This document shows, piece after piece, positions 16,872-25,146 of a DNA stretch of 64,000 bases (positions are counted from its first letter, which is position 1; each line of letters starts with the position of its first letter). The translations under genes and the position numbers were made by a program. This DNA comes from Rhodoplanes sp963840055 (GTDB lineage Bacteria; Pseudomonadota; Alphaproteobacteria; Rhizobiales; Xanthobacteraceae). The notes beneath the pieces are model-generated. The model was not told where the DNA came from. It did not search any database and saw nothing but the letters and a program-made list of their open reading frames with translations. The stretch spans positions 186,001-250,000 of the forward strand of contig CAWIXM010000022.1 of assembly GCA_963840055.1 (NCBI GenBank), given 5' to 3'.

Positions 16872-16906
16872 TGTCGCGGCTTCGACAGACTGTCGCAACT
16901 CCGACA
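16872..16906. promoter_or_regulatory. Two tandem NifA sites upstream of nifB
   Basis: Two sites fit TGT-N10-ACA exactly: TGTCGCGGCTTCGACA at 16872-16887 and TGTCGCAACTCCGACA at 16891-16906, 19 bp apart centre to centre, so nearly two helical turns. They lie 60-90 bp above the -24 element. Confidence 0.85.
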
Positions 16907-17056
16907 CTCCGCCCTTCGGCCGAGCGCGCAACCGGACGCGAGCCCGAAGGCACCTGTGCGTGGAGGAGGCAACGGTTCGGTGCGACAGGCCGCCTGGTCA
17001 CGCGCTGCGCCGAACGGGTGCTCGCTTTCGGCGTTATCCGCGGATTGCAGGCGAGG

Positions 17057-18785
17057 TCAGAACCGCTTGATGACGATGCCGTGCTTCTTCAGCGCATAGC
17101 CGATTTGACGCGGCGTAAGCCCAAGGAGTCGCGCCGCCTTGGCTTGCACCCAGCCGGTGCGCTCCATGGCTTCGATCAAACGGCTACGCTCGGGGCCGCG
17201 ATCGCCGCGCGCGACGACCAGGCCATCCGCCGCTGCAGCAGGGCCGCCTGCGTCGGCAGCGCTTTCGGGCGGCGCAACCGGGAGCGGGTCGCTCAGGCGC
17301 GACGGCGCTGGATCAAGCGGCACGCGCCCAGCGCGCGACGGCTCGTTGCTTTTCCACAGCACGGCGGAGAGACATTGGTCGTTGCGACACGCAAGGTCGG
17401 CTGCCGCGATCATCGGCCCTTCGGCGAGCGTTGCAGTGCGCCGGACGCAGTTTTCCAGTTCGCGCACATTGCCGGGGAAGCAGCAGCCGGAGAGCACTTC
17501 GAGCGCGCCTGGCCCGAACGCGACCTCACGCCCGTTCTCGCTGTTGAAGCGATCGAGAAACTCCTGAGCCAGCAGCGGTATGTCGCTCTTGCGCTCGCGC
17601 AATGGGGGCAGCATCAGCGACACCACATTGACGCGATAGTAGAGGTCGGCGCGGAATTCCTTTTTGACGACCGCCTCCTCAAGAATTCTTGTTGGTGGCG
17701 GTGACGAGACGCACATTCACCTTGATGGTGCGGCTGCCGCCGACCCGCTCGAACTCGCTTTCCTGGAGCACACGCAACAGCTTGGCCTGGAACGCGGGAG
17801 ACATTTCGCCGATCTCGTCGAGAAACAGCGTCCCGCCATCAGCAAGTTCGAAGCGTCCCTTGCGCGCGGCGACGGCGCCGGTGAACGCGCCCCTCTCATG
17901 GCCGAACAGCTCCGACTCGAGCACGGATTCCGGCAGCGCGGCGCAATTTACCTTGACGAAGGGACCGTTGGCGCAAGGCGAGAGGTCGTGGATCGCGCGG
18001 GCAAACAGCTCTTTGCCGGTGCCCGATTCACCGCGCAGCAGCACCGGCGAACGCGATTTCGCGACGATTGCGAGCTTCTCAAGCAGCGCGCGCATCGGCT
18101 TGCTCTCGCCGAGGATGCCGGCGACGGGCGGTTTTCCGAGCTCCGGCTTGAATTCGGCCAACTGCTTCTGCAGGCGCTGGCTCTCGGCGATCAGCCGCTC
18201 GCGGTCGCGCGCCAGCACCCGATGCAGCTCGACCGTCTGACCGATGAGATTGGCGATCATCACCAGGAAACGAACATCGAAGTCCAAGCGAACTGCGGAG
18301 CGCGCGTCGAAGGCGCGGTCGATCGTGAGCGTACCCACGACCTTGAAGCCGATGCGGATCGGCACGCCGATGAACGACACGGTCGCGCCGTCGTCGGCGC
18401 CCAGCGCAGCGACGTCCGCCGGTTCAAACAAAGGATGCGCCGCCACATTAGGGACGACGAAGGGCATCGCGGTGGCGATGACTTGCCCGATCGCCTTCTT
18501 CGGCATGCGCTCGCGATAGCGCTCGGAGGATTCCTCGCTCCATCCAGCGCCGACCACGATATTGGGAACGCCGTCGTCGTCGAGCAGTACGATCACGCCG
18601 TGACGCATCTGCATGAACGAGGCCAAAAGATTGACCACGTTCGACAACATCGTCTCGAGACGACTGGCCGAAGTCAGTATCTTCGAAATTTCATATACGC
18701 CAGTCAGCGCGATTTCATTCACGGCGCCCGACTTCGCCGCCGGCGCAAGCGACCGGCGCACCCGTGCAGGATCGGCATGAAGCAT
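17057..18785 (-). CDS. nifA: NifA, sigma-54-dependent nif activator (frameshift in this sequence)
   Basis: Master activator of the nif genes. N-terminal GAF domain (about residues 25-180), AAA+ domain with GESGTGKELFARAIHD, the sigma-54 contact loop ERGAFTGA and GGTLFLDEIGE, and a C-terminal Fis-type helix-turn-helix (QAKAARLLGLTPRQIGYAL). The frame breaks at 17683-17688 (GAATTC) within LVTATNKN/LEEAVVKKEF; removing one T restores about 575 residues. The oxygen/metal-sensing pattern C-x11-C-x19-C-x4-C is intact (SGCCFPGNVRELENC to ACRNDQC), so activity should be oxygen-sensitive. Start has GGAGG upstream. No clear promoter was recognised. Confidence 0.92.
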
Positions 18786-19515
18786 CGGACCTCCATTGTC
18801 CTTGCTGCTCCGTCCCTATGCCCAAACTTATTGAGCGAAATTATGTGCGAGAATTTAATGTCTGTCGCGCCTATTTTCATGGCCTTGCTTGCCTAAAAAG
18901 CAGACCTCGCGCCTCATTTTATAATCAAGCACGTCCAAAGGTTAAGTACTCGCAGAGTCACAAAACTATAATATTACCTGCAAAGCTTTCCGAATCATGT
19001 TGGTGCAATTGCCTGGCGGCAAGCCGAGAAGCTGCTTGGCATTGTGGATTACGGCATCCGTTTGGAATTTTGTCGAGGACAGCGCCGTGTCTCGAACTTG
19101 TTCGTCTTCTCTCGAACTCGAGCAAATGATCGCTGAGATGACCATCCGGGCAGTGTCGAGCGCATCGACGGCATAATGGGATGGCTCCGTCACCAACATT
19201 CCCGGGGGCACGACACTATCGTCTCGCGGATCCAATCCGATGGATTTCTTTCGGAGAGTTTATTTTGCAGTGGATGGAGGGAGAGGACCGCACATCATGC
19301 CTGCGCTGTCCGTAGCTGCGCGGCTCGGGTTGCCAAATCACCAAAACGGCTACGCAATTTTTTCGGGGCTGCGGGAGCGACGCCTGAAGAGTTCCAGCAA
19401 TCCTTAAATCCCCGCGCGACACATGCGCTTCAACGGCAGTTATTTGCACACGAGTCACAAACCGCCTCGCTGCAATGGCATCCAGCGAACCGCGAGCAGT
19501 GCTTTTGATCGGCCG
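18786..19515. other. Lower-GC intergenic stretch upstream of nifA
   Basis: About 730 bp, AT-richer than its surroundings, which should contain the nifA promoter. I found no sigma-54 element, FixK/FNR palindrome or NifA site in it. A minus-strand frame of up to 89 codons (18966-19235) has no recognisable domain and no ribosome site, so it is not called. Confidence 0.5.
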
Positions 19516-19947
19516 TCAGGCTGCTTGCTGGGCTGCGTGTCCCAACTGGTTCTGCTTCTCCTCGCACTCGTGCAGCGTGCTCAGAAGGCTGAGCGTCGTG
19601 GCGTTCGGACAGTAATTGCGCCAGTCGCCCCAGCCGAGATCGGCGAACTCGTCATCCAGATCGCGCGCGCACTTGCCCCGCGCTTCGCAGCGAGCGCACA
19701 GGCCCGTCTTGACGCCCGCCACTCGCGCCGGCGCTCGGACCAGGTCGTCAGGGTCGAGATGCAAAGCGCGCATACGGCGCTTGAGCAGATCCGAGCTGTC
19801 GGCAACTTCGGAGTCCGGGGTGAGTTCACCGCGGTTAGGTGCGCCAGCCGCGCCCGACGTAAGAGATAAAATAGGCCGCGCTATCCAGGTCTTAAAAAGC
19901 CCGAGCAAACCGCCAAATACAACCCACGGCTCTTGGGGAGGGGTCAT
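19516..19947 (-). CDS. DUF6455-like small cysteine-rich protein
   Basis: 143 residues. The C-terminal half resembles the DUF6455 family of alphaproteobacteria: LLKRRMRALHLDPDDLVRA, then GLCARCEARGKCARDL and a later NYCPNATTLSLL. Four cysteines in this layout suggest a bound metal or Fe-S centre, which is inference. A short hydrophobic stretch (WVVFGGLLGLFKTWI) near the N-terminus may be an amphipathic or membrane segment. The start has GGAGGG eight bases upstream. It lies between nifA and an IS element; no functional link to nitrogen fixation is shown. Confidence 0.6.
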   Translation of the reverse strand: MTPPQEPWVVFGGLLGLFKTWIARPILSLTSGAAGAPNRGELTPDSEVADSSDLLKRRMRALHLDPDDLVRAPARVAGVKTGLCARCEARGKCARDLDDEFADLGWGDWRNYCPNATTLSLLSTLHECEEKQNQLGHAAQQAA

Positions 19948-20077
19948 CCGACCCTCCTTCTAGTCACGGTAACCTCCCCTTGTGTAAGATACATGAAATT
20001 TTTGCGGCCGCGAATATCTTTAGCATGAGAATTCAAAATAAATTCTTGCTGCATAAAATTCTTTTATTACACAGCAC

Positions 20078-21390
20078 CACTACTGTCCGGTTAATAGTCG
20101 AACAGATTCAGCTGGTTGCTGAGTTCGCCGTCTTCGAAAGTGGTTGTGCTTTCGGAAAATGCCTGGGACATCGGCATTTTCTCGAAGAGGGTGACCGAGA
20201 AAACCTGGAGCAAAGTGTAGAGAGAGGCCTCCAAGCCGAGGCGCTTCTTGACGATGGCAACCAGGACGTAGACGGAAACCGCGATCCATATTTGCGTCCT
20301 CACCGCGTTGTCCGACGTGCCGTAAAACTGCTTGATCCGAAGATGCTGCTTTATCCATTTGAAGAACAGTTCGACCTGCCAGCGGCTCTTGTATAGGTCG
20401 CAGATCAATGCCGCCGGCAGGGTAAAATGGTTGGTAAGAAACACCAGCCTTTTTCCCGATGCGGCATCCTTAAATCGGACGCGGCGCAGATGAACGGGAT
20501 AGTCCTTGCTGGTAGAATAGCCATCCAATGCGATAGTCTGGTCGGCAATGATACCGGTCGCCCGATCTGTCGGCGCCGAGTAGACGCGGTGCGCATCCAG
20601 GTTCGACTTGGCACGGGTGACGAAGAAGGCGCCAGCCTGCTGCAAGACGTAAAGGCGCGCGAAGTCGATGTAGCCGCGATCCATGACGTAGATGGCGCCT
20701 GCTTCGGGGATCAGCAAATCGAGAGCGTGAACGTCGTGCAGCTTGCCGTTCGAGATGTGAACGAAGCTCGGGATGTTGCCGCGCAGATCGAGCAACGTGT
20801 GCATCTTCACCGCCGCCTTGGTGGAGCGAAAGTGCGCCCATGGAAATAGCGACAGGCACAGATCGATGGTCGTGGAATCCAGAGCATAGACCGTGTTGGC
20901 CAGCTCCATGCCCAGGCTTTCGCTGGCATAGAGCTTCCTCGCATGGGCAATCAGACGGTGAGCGAACTCCGCGTAAATGCGCCAGTCGCGCGTCTCGTTC
21001 GCGTCGGCCAGAGTTGATCGTCGGACCGGCTCGCGAAAACCAATGTGATAGAGTTTCGACGCGCGCGCCGATAGGCAGACCTCGATATCGCGCAGGCTCT
21101 CTCGATAGGTCAGTTGCGCAAACGCCATCGCGCGGTATTGCTCGGCACAACACAGCGTTCGCACCCGGGCGTCGCCACCGTAGCGGGTAACAATCCGCGC
21201 AAAAGTGCTCCAAGGCAGAAAATCCATCAGCTGGGCGAAAAGCGTCTTGCCGATGTTCACGGGCAACTCCTCGGAAAAACTCCGAATAGCGCCCGACCAA
21301 GTTCAAATCGACACCACCCATTTTCGGTGGCAAGCTCCTGCCAGATCAGCTCTTTCCAGAACGCTCCTCACCGTCAACCGGACACCAGTG
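20078..21390 (-). mobile_element. Complete IS4-family insertion sequence, 1313 bp
   Basis: The terminal inverted repeats are CACTACTGTCCGGTTAA (left, 20078) and CACTGGTGTCCGGTTGA (right, reading in from 21390), 14 of 17 identical. The element is flanked by a perfect 9-bp direct repeat, ACACAGCAC, at 20069-20077 and 21391-21399, the target duplication. With one intact transposase gene it looks recent and possibly active. It landed between genes, not inside one. Confidence 0.9.
20091..21266 (-). CDS. IS4-family DDE transposase
   Basis: 391 residues, full length and unbroken. DDE motifs: ALDSTTIDLCLSLFPWA (first Asp), YVMDRGYIDFARLYVL (second Asp) and YKSRWQVELFFKWIKQHLRI (YREK-type glutamate). 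The N-terminal DUF4372-like segment (ARIVTRYGGDARVRTL) is also typical of this IS4 subgroup. The stop codon lies within 15 bases of the left inverted repeat, normal for such compact elements. Confidence 0.95.
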   Translation of the reverse strand: MPVNIGKTLFAQLMDFLPWSTFARIVTRYGGDARVRTLCCAEQYRAMAFAQLTYRESLRDIEVCLSARASKLYHIGFREPVRRSTLADANETRDWRIYAEFAHRLIAHARKLYASESLGMELANTVYALDSTTIDLCLSLFPWAHFRSTKAAVKMHTLLDLRGNIPSFVHISNGKLHDVHALDLLIPEAGAIYVMDRGYIDFARLYVLQQAGAFFVTRAKSNLDAHRVYSAPTDRATGIIADQTIALDGYSTSKDYPVHLRRVRFKDAASGKRLVFLTNHFTLPAALICDLYKSRWQVELFFKWIKQHLRIKQFYGTSDNAVRTQIWIAVSVYVLVAIVKKRLGLEASLYTLLQVFSVTLFEKMPMSQAFSESTTTFEDGELSNQLNLFDY

Positions 21391-21468
21391 ACACAGCACG
21401 GCAAATACGACTTAAGCGGAGCGTGACCGCAGCCACGCTCCACCTGCGGCCAGAACCGCGAAGCGTCA

Positions 21469-21930
21469 TTAGGCCGCCTTTTCGGGGCGCGGCAGGCGCG
21501 ACGGCACCTTCACCCACGCTTCACCCTCAAGCACGACCTCGTCGCCCACCTTGCAGGTGCAGGCGAGCCGCGCCCGGCACTTCTCCGCCATGAGCTCAAC
21601 GACCTCCACCTTCGTGTTGATCGTGTCGCCCAGCCGCACCGGCGCGCGGAAGAACAGGGTCTGGGATATGTAGATTGCTCCCGGTCCGGGCAGTCGCATG
21701 CCGATCAGAGCCGAGATGAAGCTCGCGGTGTAAATCCCGTGGGCAATGCGTGATTTCAGGAACGTCTTGGCGGCAAATTCCTCCGAGAGATGGATCGGAT
21801 TGCGATCCCCGCTCAACTCGGCGAACCCCCTGATGTCGGCATCGGTGACCGTATGCGACATCAACTCGCTAAACCCCAGTGTGAGGTCTTCAAAAAAGAG
21901 GCTTCGAATTTCCAGTTTATCGTTTGCCAT
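21469..21930 (-). CDS. MaoC-like (R)-specific enoyl-CoA hydratase
   Basis: About 153 residues with a single hot-dog fold. The hydratase 2 motif is seen as the aspartate/histidine pair in FAELSGDRNPIHLSEEFA followed by RIAHGIYTASFISALIG. Such proteins (PhaJ type) hydrate trans-2-enoyl-CoA to (R)-3-hydroxyacyl-CoA for polyhydroxyalkanoate or other lipid metabolism; the substrate here is unknown. The start at 21930 follows GGAGAGG closely; an upstream in-frame start at 21951 is possible. Confidence 0.85.
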   Translation of the reverse strand: MANDKLEIRSLFFEDLTLGFSELMSHTVTDADIRGFAELSGDRNPIHLSEEFAAKTFLKSRIAHGIYTASFISALIGMRLPGPGAIYISQTLFFRAPVRLGDTINTKVEVVELMAEKCRARLACTCKVGDEVVLEGEAWVKVPSRLPRPEKAA

Positions 21931-22119
21931 TTGCCTCTCCGGCCAGCTCAAATTATTGCAGTGCGAAGAGCACCACGGGCGGAGCGAATTGGCAAGAGTA
22001 AACCCGTGCTGTCAGGCGCTTTTTTGCGCTCGGCCGGATCGGGCCGAGCGCCAGCAGCAGGCATAATCGGAAGGGTTGAAGCGAAGCCCTTCCTTCAATT
22101 GGAAAATCACTAGGCTTGC

Positions 22120-22807
22120 TTACCGGTGGCCGGCGTCCCCGCCACCGCTCCCGGGGCCGCCGGGGCCGCCGCCACCGCCGGGTCCGCCGCCGGGTCCACC
22201 GCCACGGGGCCACCGCCGCCAGCCGGGGCCACCGCCGCCACCTGCCGGGGCCACCGCCGCCACCCCTGCCGGGGCCGCCGCCGGAACCCGTGGCTCCGCC
22301 CGTGTGGAATCCGGCGCGCGGGCCTCCACCTTGGCGGGGTCCTCCTGGCCCGCCTGACCTGGGCCCCGGACCGCTGAGGGCTGCCGGAGGAGGACCGCCC
22401 CGGCGGCCCGGCCCTGGTCCGCCGTAGCCGGGACCACGCCCGCGGCCGCCGAAGACGGGCGGAGGACCACCACGGTAATATTTAGGTCCGCCATGACGAA
22501 ACCGCGGCCTGCCGTACGGCCCTCCCGGGTAGGGGCCGGGAGCGGCCCAGCCTCGCCACCCCAGCGGGCCGCCCCAACCGAAACCCCGGCGCCAGCTGAA
22601 ACCGCAACGGTACCAGCCGGGCCCGCGCCAGCCGTCGTAATACCAGCAGTAGCGGTATCCGCCCCATACGAACTGAGCATTCTCGGCAAGATTCACGGTC
22701 GCGCCCGCGGCGGCGAGCACGCCCGTTGCACTGAGCGGCGCGGCCTGCGCCCCGGCACCGAGGGTGATGACGACTGTCGCTGTAAGTCCAACCAAAGTAT
22801 AACGCAT
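22120..22807 (-). CDS. Secreted glycine/proline-rich protein, probable frameshift
   Basis: N-terminal signal peptide (MRYTLVGLTATVVITLGAGAQA), then an aromatic Trp/Tyr/Gly-rich segment (YRYCWYYDGWRGPGWYRC) and a long Gly-Pro-Arg low-complexity tail. Taken without a frameshift the frame runs on to 21953 and becomes Arg/Trp-rich and unlike the rest. One frame over, it stays Gly-Pro-rich and ends at 22120. The change falls in imperfect repeats of GGCGGCGGTGGCCCC near 22235-22265, so a slippage or sequencing indel is likely. The start at 22807 has GGGGAGG upstream. Function unknown; similar surface proteins are common in Bradyrhizobium relatives. Confidence 0.55.
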
Positions 22808-23195
22808 ACGATTTCCTCCCCGGATGTGTCGCATAGGTCACGCCACTCTGCCCCGCCCGTTCGGCTGCGGCAAACAAATCACAACGACAATATCCGATCG
22901 ATCTTCGGCGCGGACAGGTCCGCGCGGTGGCAGGATGCGGGTTATCCCACGGCAAAATCAGTAACTTTGGCAACGTCACTCGGCGCCGCACGGCGGGACC
23001 CAGCGTCGCCAATCGGCTGGCGCAGTCGAGCAGGCGAGTAAACAGGAAGGGTCAATGAACCCTTACCGACCTATGCGACATGCGAATAGCTGCATCGCAA
23101 CATAAGGTCTTCTTCTTTGCGCCTGACCGTTTATTTACAGGAGCGAAAAGATAGCGCGGCGCAAAAGCCGCGGCAGAGGAGAAAAGGAGACAGTC

Positions 23196-23354
23196 ATGTA
23201 TCTCGTCGCTGGCTTGGTTCGGGTGCTGCGGGTTTGGCGCCGGTACAGTGAAAGTCTTCGTGAGTTGAACCGGTTAGACGACCGAGAGTTGGCTGATATC
23301 GGGATCACGCGCTGCGACATTCAGCGGATTGCGTGGGCAGCCGCGCGCGGCTGA
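23196..23354 (+). CDS. DUF1127 (YjiS-like) small protein
   Basis: A 52-residue protein. It has the DUF1127 core: an amphipathic N-terminal helix with WRRYSESLRELNRLDD, then RELADIGITRCDIQRIAW. AAGGAG lies upstream of the ATG at 23196. Some members of this Arg-rich family act in RNA turnover or in phosphate and oxidative stress; the role here is unknown. Confidence 0.88.
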   Translation: MYLVAGLVRVLRVWRRYSESLRELNRLDDRELADIGITRCDIQRIAWAAARG

Positions 23355-23420
23355 CGAAAGGCACCGGCCAATATCCGCGAAGAATCGCTAAGAATAAGCA
23401 CCTTTATAAGGAGAAGAATT

Positions 23421-23537
23421 ATGGCGGCGGTGAAGAATTTGACCGGAAAATGCCTGGCGTGCACAATACTTTTCGGGTCATCCGCGCTCTTGGCGTGGAC
23501 TTTGCCCCTGTTGGCGTGGGTCGCTTTCAAGGGCTGA
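23421..23537 (+). CDS. Possible tiny membrane protein (38 residues)
   Basis: A 38-codon frame with a strong ribosome site (ATAAGGAG, eight bases before the ATG). The product is one hydrophobic segment, CTILFGSSALLAWTLPLLAW, between short basic ends, so a single-pass membrane peptide. It is 66 bases after the DUF1127 gene and about 100 bases before a terminator, suggesting a short joint transcript. No homologue is recognised; it is called on ribosome site and context alone. Confidence 0.5.
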   Translation: MAAVKNLTGKCLACTILFGSSALLAWTLPLLAWVAFKG

Positions 23538-23634
23538 GGAGACTCTACCCCCAATGGTTCGCAATCTGGCGTAGCCCGGCCATGCATGTGTTTCAGTTGT
23601 AAGTTGAGTTGAGTTGCGTCGAGTTACCGTGTAG

Positions 23635-23660
23635 CGCCCGCCTTCGGCGGGCGTTTTTGT
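23635..23660 (+). terminator. Rho-independent terminator
   Basis: Stem CGCCCGCC / GGCGGGCG (8 bp) with loop TTC, followed by five T. It closes the DUF1127 / small-peptide transcript. Confidence 0.9.
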
Positions 23661-23736
23661 TTCGGCGTTCCCATCCCAAATAAGATAGACCTCGCTCGAT
23701 TGAGTGCTGAACCCTGCTGATCGGACACGATCATCG

Positions 23737-25146
23737 ATGCAGCCCGTTCACGTCATTGGCGGCGGCCTCGCGGGGTCAGAGGCGGCCTGGCAAATCGCGA
23801 ATCACGGCACTCCCGTCGTGATGCACGAGATGCGTCCGGATAAAACGACCGCAGCCCACAGGACGGCGGGGCTTGCCGAGCTCGTCTGCTCGAACTCCTT
23901 TCGCTCCAATGACCGGGAGACCAGCGCCATCGGCCTGCTGCACGAGGAGATGCGCGGGCTTGGGTCGCTGGTCATGCGGACCGCCGATGCCCACCAGGTG
24001 CCGGCGGGCGGCGCGCTCGCGGTCGACCGCGACGGCTTTTCGGCGGCTGTCACCGAAGCGATTGGCGGGCACCCTCTGATCCAAGTCCGCCGCGGGGAAG
24101 TCACGAGCCTGCCGCCGCCGGACTGGGACAGCGTTATCGTCGCCACTGGTCCCCTCACCTCTCCTGCCCTCGCCGAGGCGATCCTCGCCGCGACCGGCGA
24201 ATCGGCGCTTGCTTTCTTTGACGCGATTGCGCCGATCGTTCATCGCGACACGATCGACATGTCGGTCGCATGGCTGCAATCGCGCTACGACAAGGCAATC
24301 GCCGGCGGCTCGGGCGCCGATTACATCAACTGCCCGCTCGATCGCGCCGGCTACGAGGCGTTCGTCGATGCGCTGCGCACGGCCAAGACGGTCGAGTTCC
24401 ATGAATGGGAAGCGACGACCCCCTATTTCGATGGCTGCCTTCCGATCGAGGTGATGGCGGAACGCGGCCGCGAGACGCTGCGTTACGGGCCGATGAAGCC
24501 GGTCGGGCTGACCAATCCCCGCCGACCAATGCAGAAGCCCTACGCGGTCGTCCAACTACGGCAGGACAACAGGTTCGGCACGCTGTTCAACATGGTCGGC
24601 TTCCAGACCAAGCTCAAGCACAGTGAGCAGGTCCGGATTTTTCGCACGATCCCGGGGCTGGAATCTGCGGAATTCGCCAGGCTCGGCGGGCTTCACCGCA
24701 ACACTTTCCTCAATTCGCCAAAGCTCCTCGATGCGACGCTACGGCTCAAGACCCAGCCGCGCTTGCGCTTTGCCGGGCAGATCACCGGATGCGAAGGCTA
24801 TGTCGAATCGGCCGCGATCGGACTTCTCGCCGGCCGCTTCGCCGCTGCCGAGCGGCGACACACGGCCCCTGAGCTGCCGCCGCCGACCACCGCGCTTGGG
24901 GCGCTGCTCGGGCATATTACCGGAGGCCATGTCGAAACGATCGATGCGGGTCCGCGCTCGTTCCAACCGATGAACGTCAATTTCGGGCTGTTTCCCCCAC
25001 TCGCCAACAGCCCCTCGCGCGGCGCGAACGGCGAGCGGCTGCGGGGCACGGCGAAAACGCTCGCCAAAAAGCGCGCCCTCACCGCCCGGGCGCTCGCCGA
25101 TCTCGACCGCTGGATCGCCGGACGCGCGGCGACTGCTGCGGAGTGA
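23737..25146 (+). CDS. trmFO: TrmFO, folate/FAD-dependent tRNA U54 C5-methyltransferase
   Basis: Makes ribothymidine at tRNA position 54 using methylenetetrahydrofolate and FADH2. About 469 residues. N-terminal FAD site HVIGGGLAGSEAAWQIA; AELVCSNSFRSND carries the conserved catalytic cysteine, and a second family segment is GADYINCPLDRAGYEAF. The C-terminal FAD-closing segment FAGQITGCEGYVESAAIG is present. Start at 23737 is chosen because the FAD motif normally begins within ten residues; the frame opens at 23704. The last codon overlaps the next gene. Confidence 0.93.
   Translation: MQPVHVIGGGLAGSEAAWQIANHGTPVVMHEMRPDKTTAAHRTAGLAELVCSNSFRSNDRETSAIGLLHEEMRGLGSLVMRTADAHQVPAGGALAVDRDGFSAAVTEAIGGHPLIQVRRGEVTSLPPPDWDSVIVATGPLTSPALAEAILAATGESALAFFDAIAPIVHRDTIDMSVAWLQSRYDKAIAGGSGADYINCPLDRAGYEAFVDALRTAKTVEFHEWEATTPYFDGCLPIEVMAERGRETLRYGPMKPVGLTNPRRPMQKPYAVVQLRQDNRFGTLFNMVGFQTKLKHSEQVRIFRTIPGLESAEFARLGGLHRNTFLNSPKLLDATLRLKTQPRLRFAGQITGCEGYVESAAIGLLAGRFAAAERRHTAPELPPPTTALGALLGHITGGHVETIDAGPRSFQPMNVNFGLFPPLANSPSRGANGERLRGTAKTLAKKRALTARALADLDRWIAGRAATAAE

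Noticed and set aside
18966..19235. An 89-codon minus-strand gene upstream of nifA
   Set aside because: The first start is TTG, there is no ribosome site, and no domain or signal was found.
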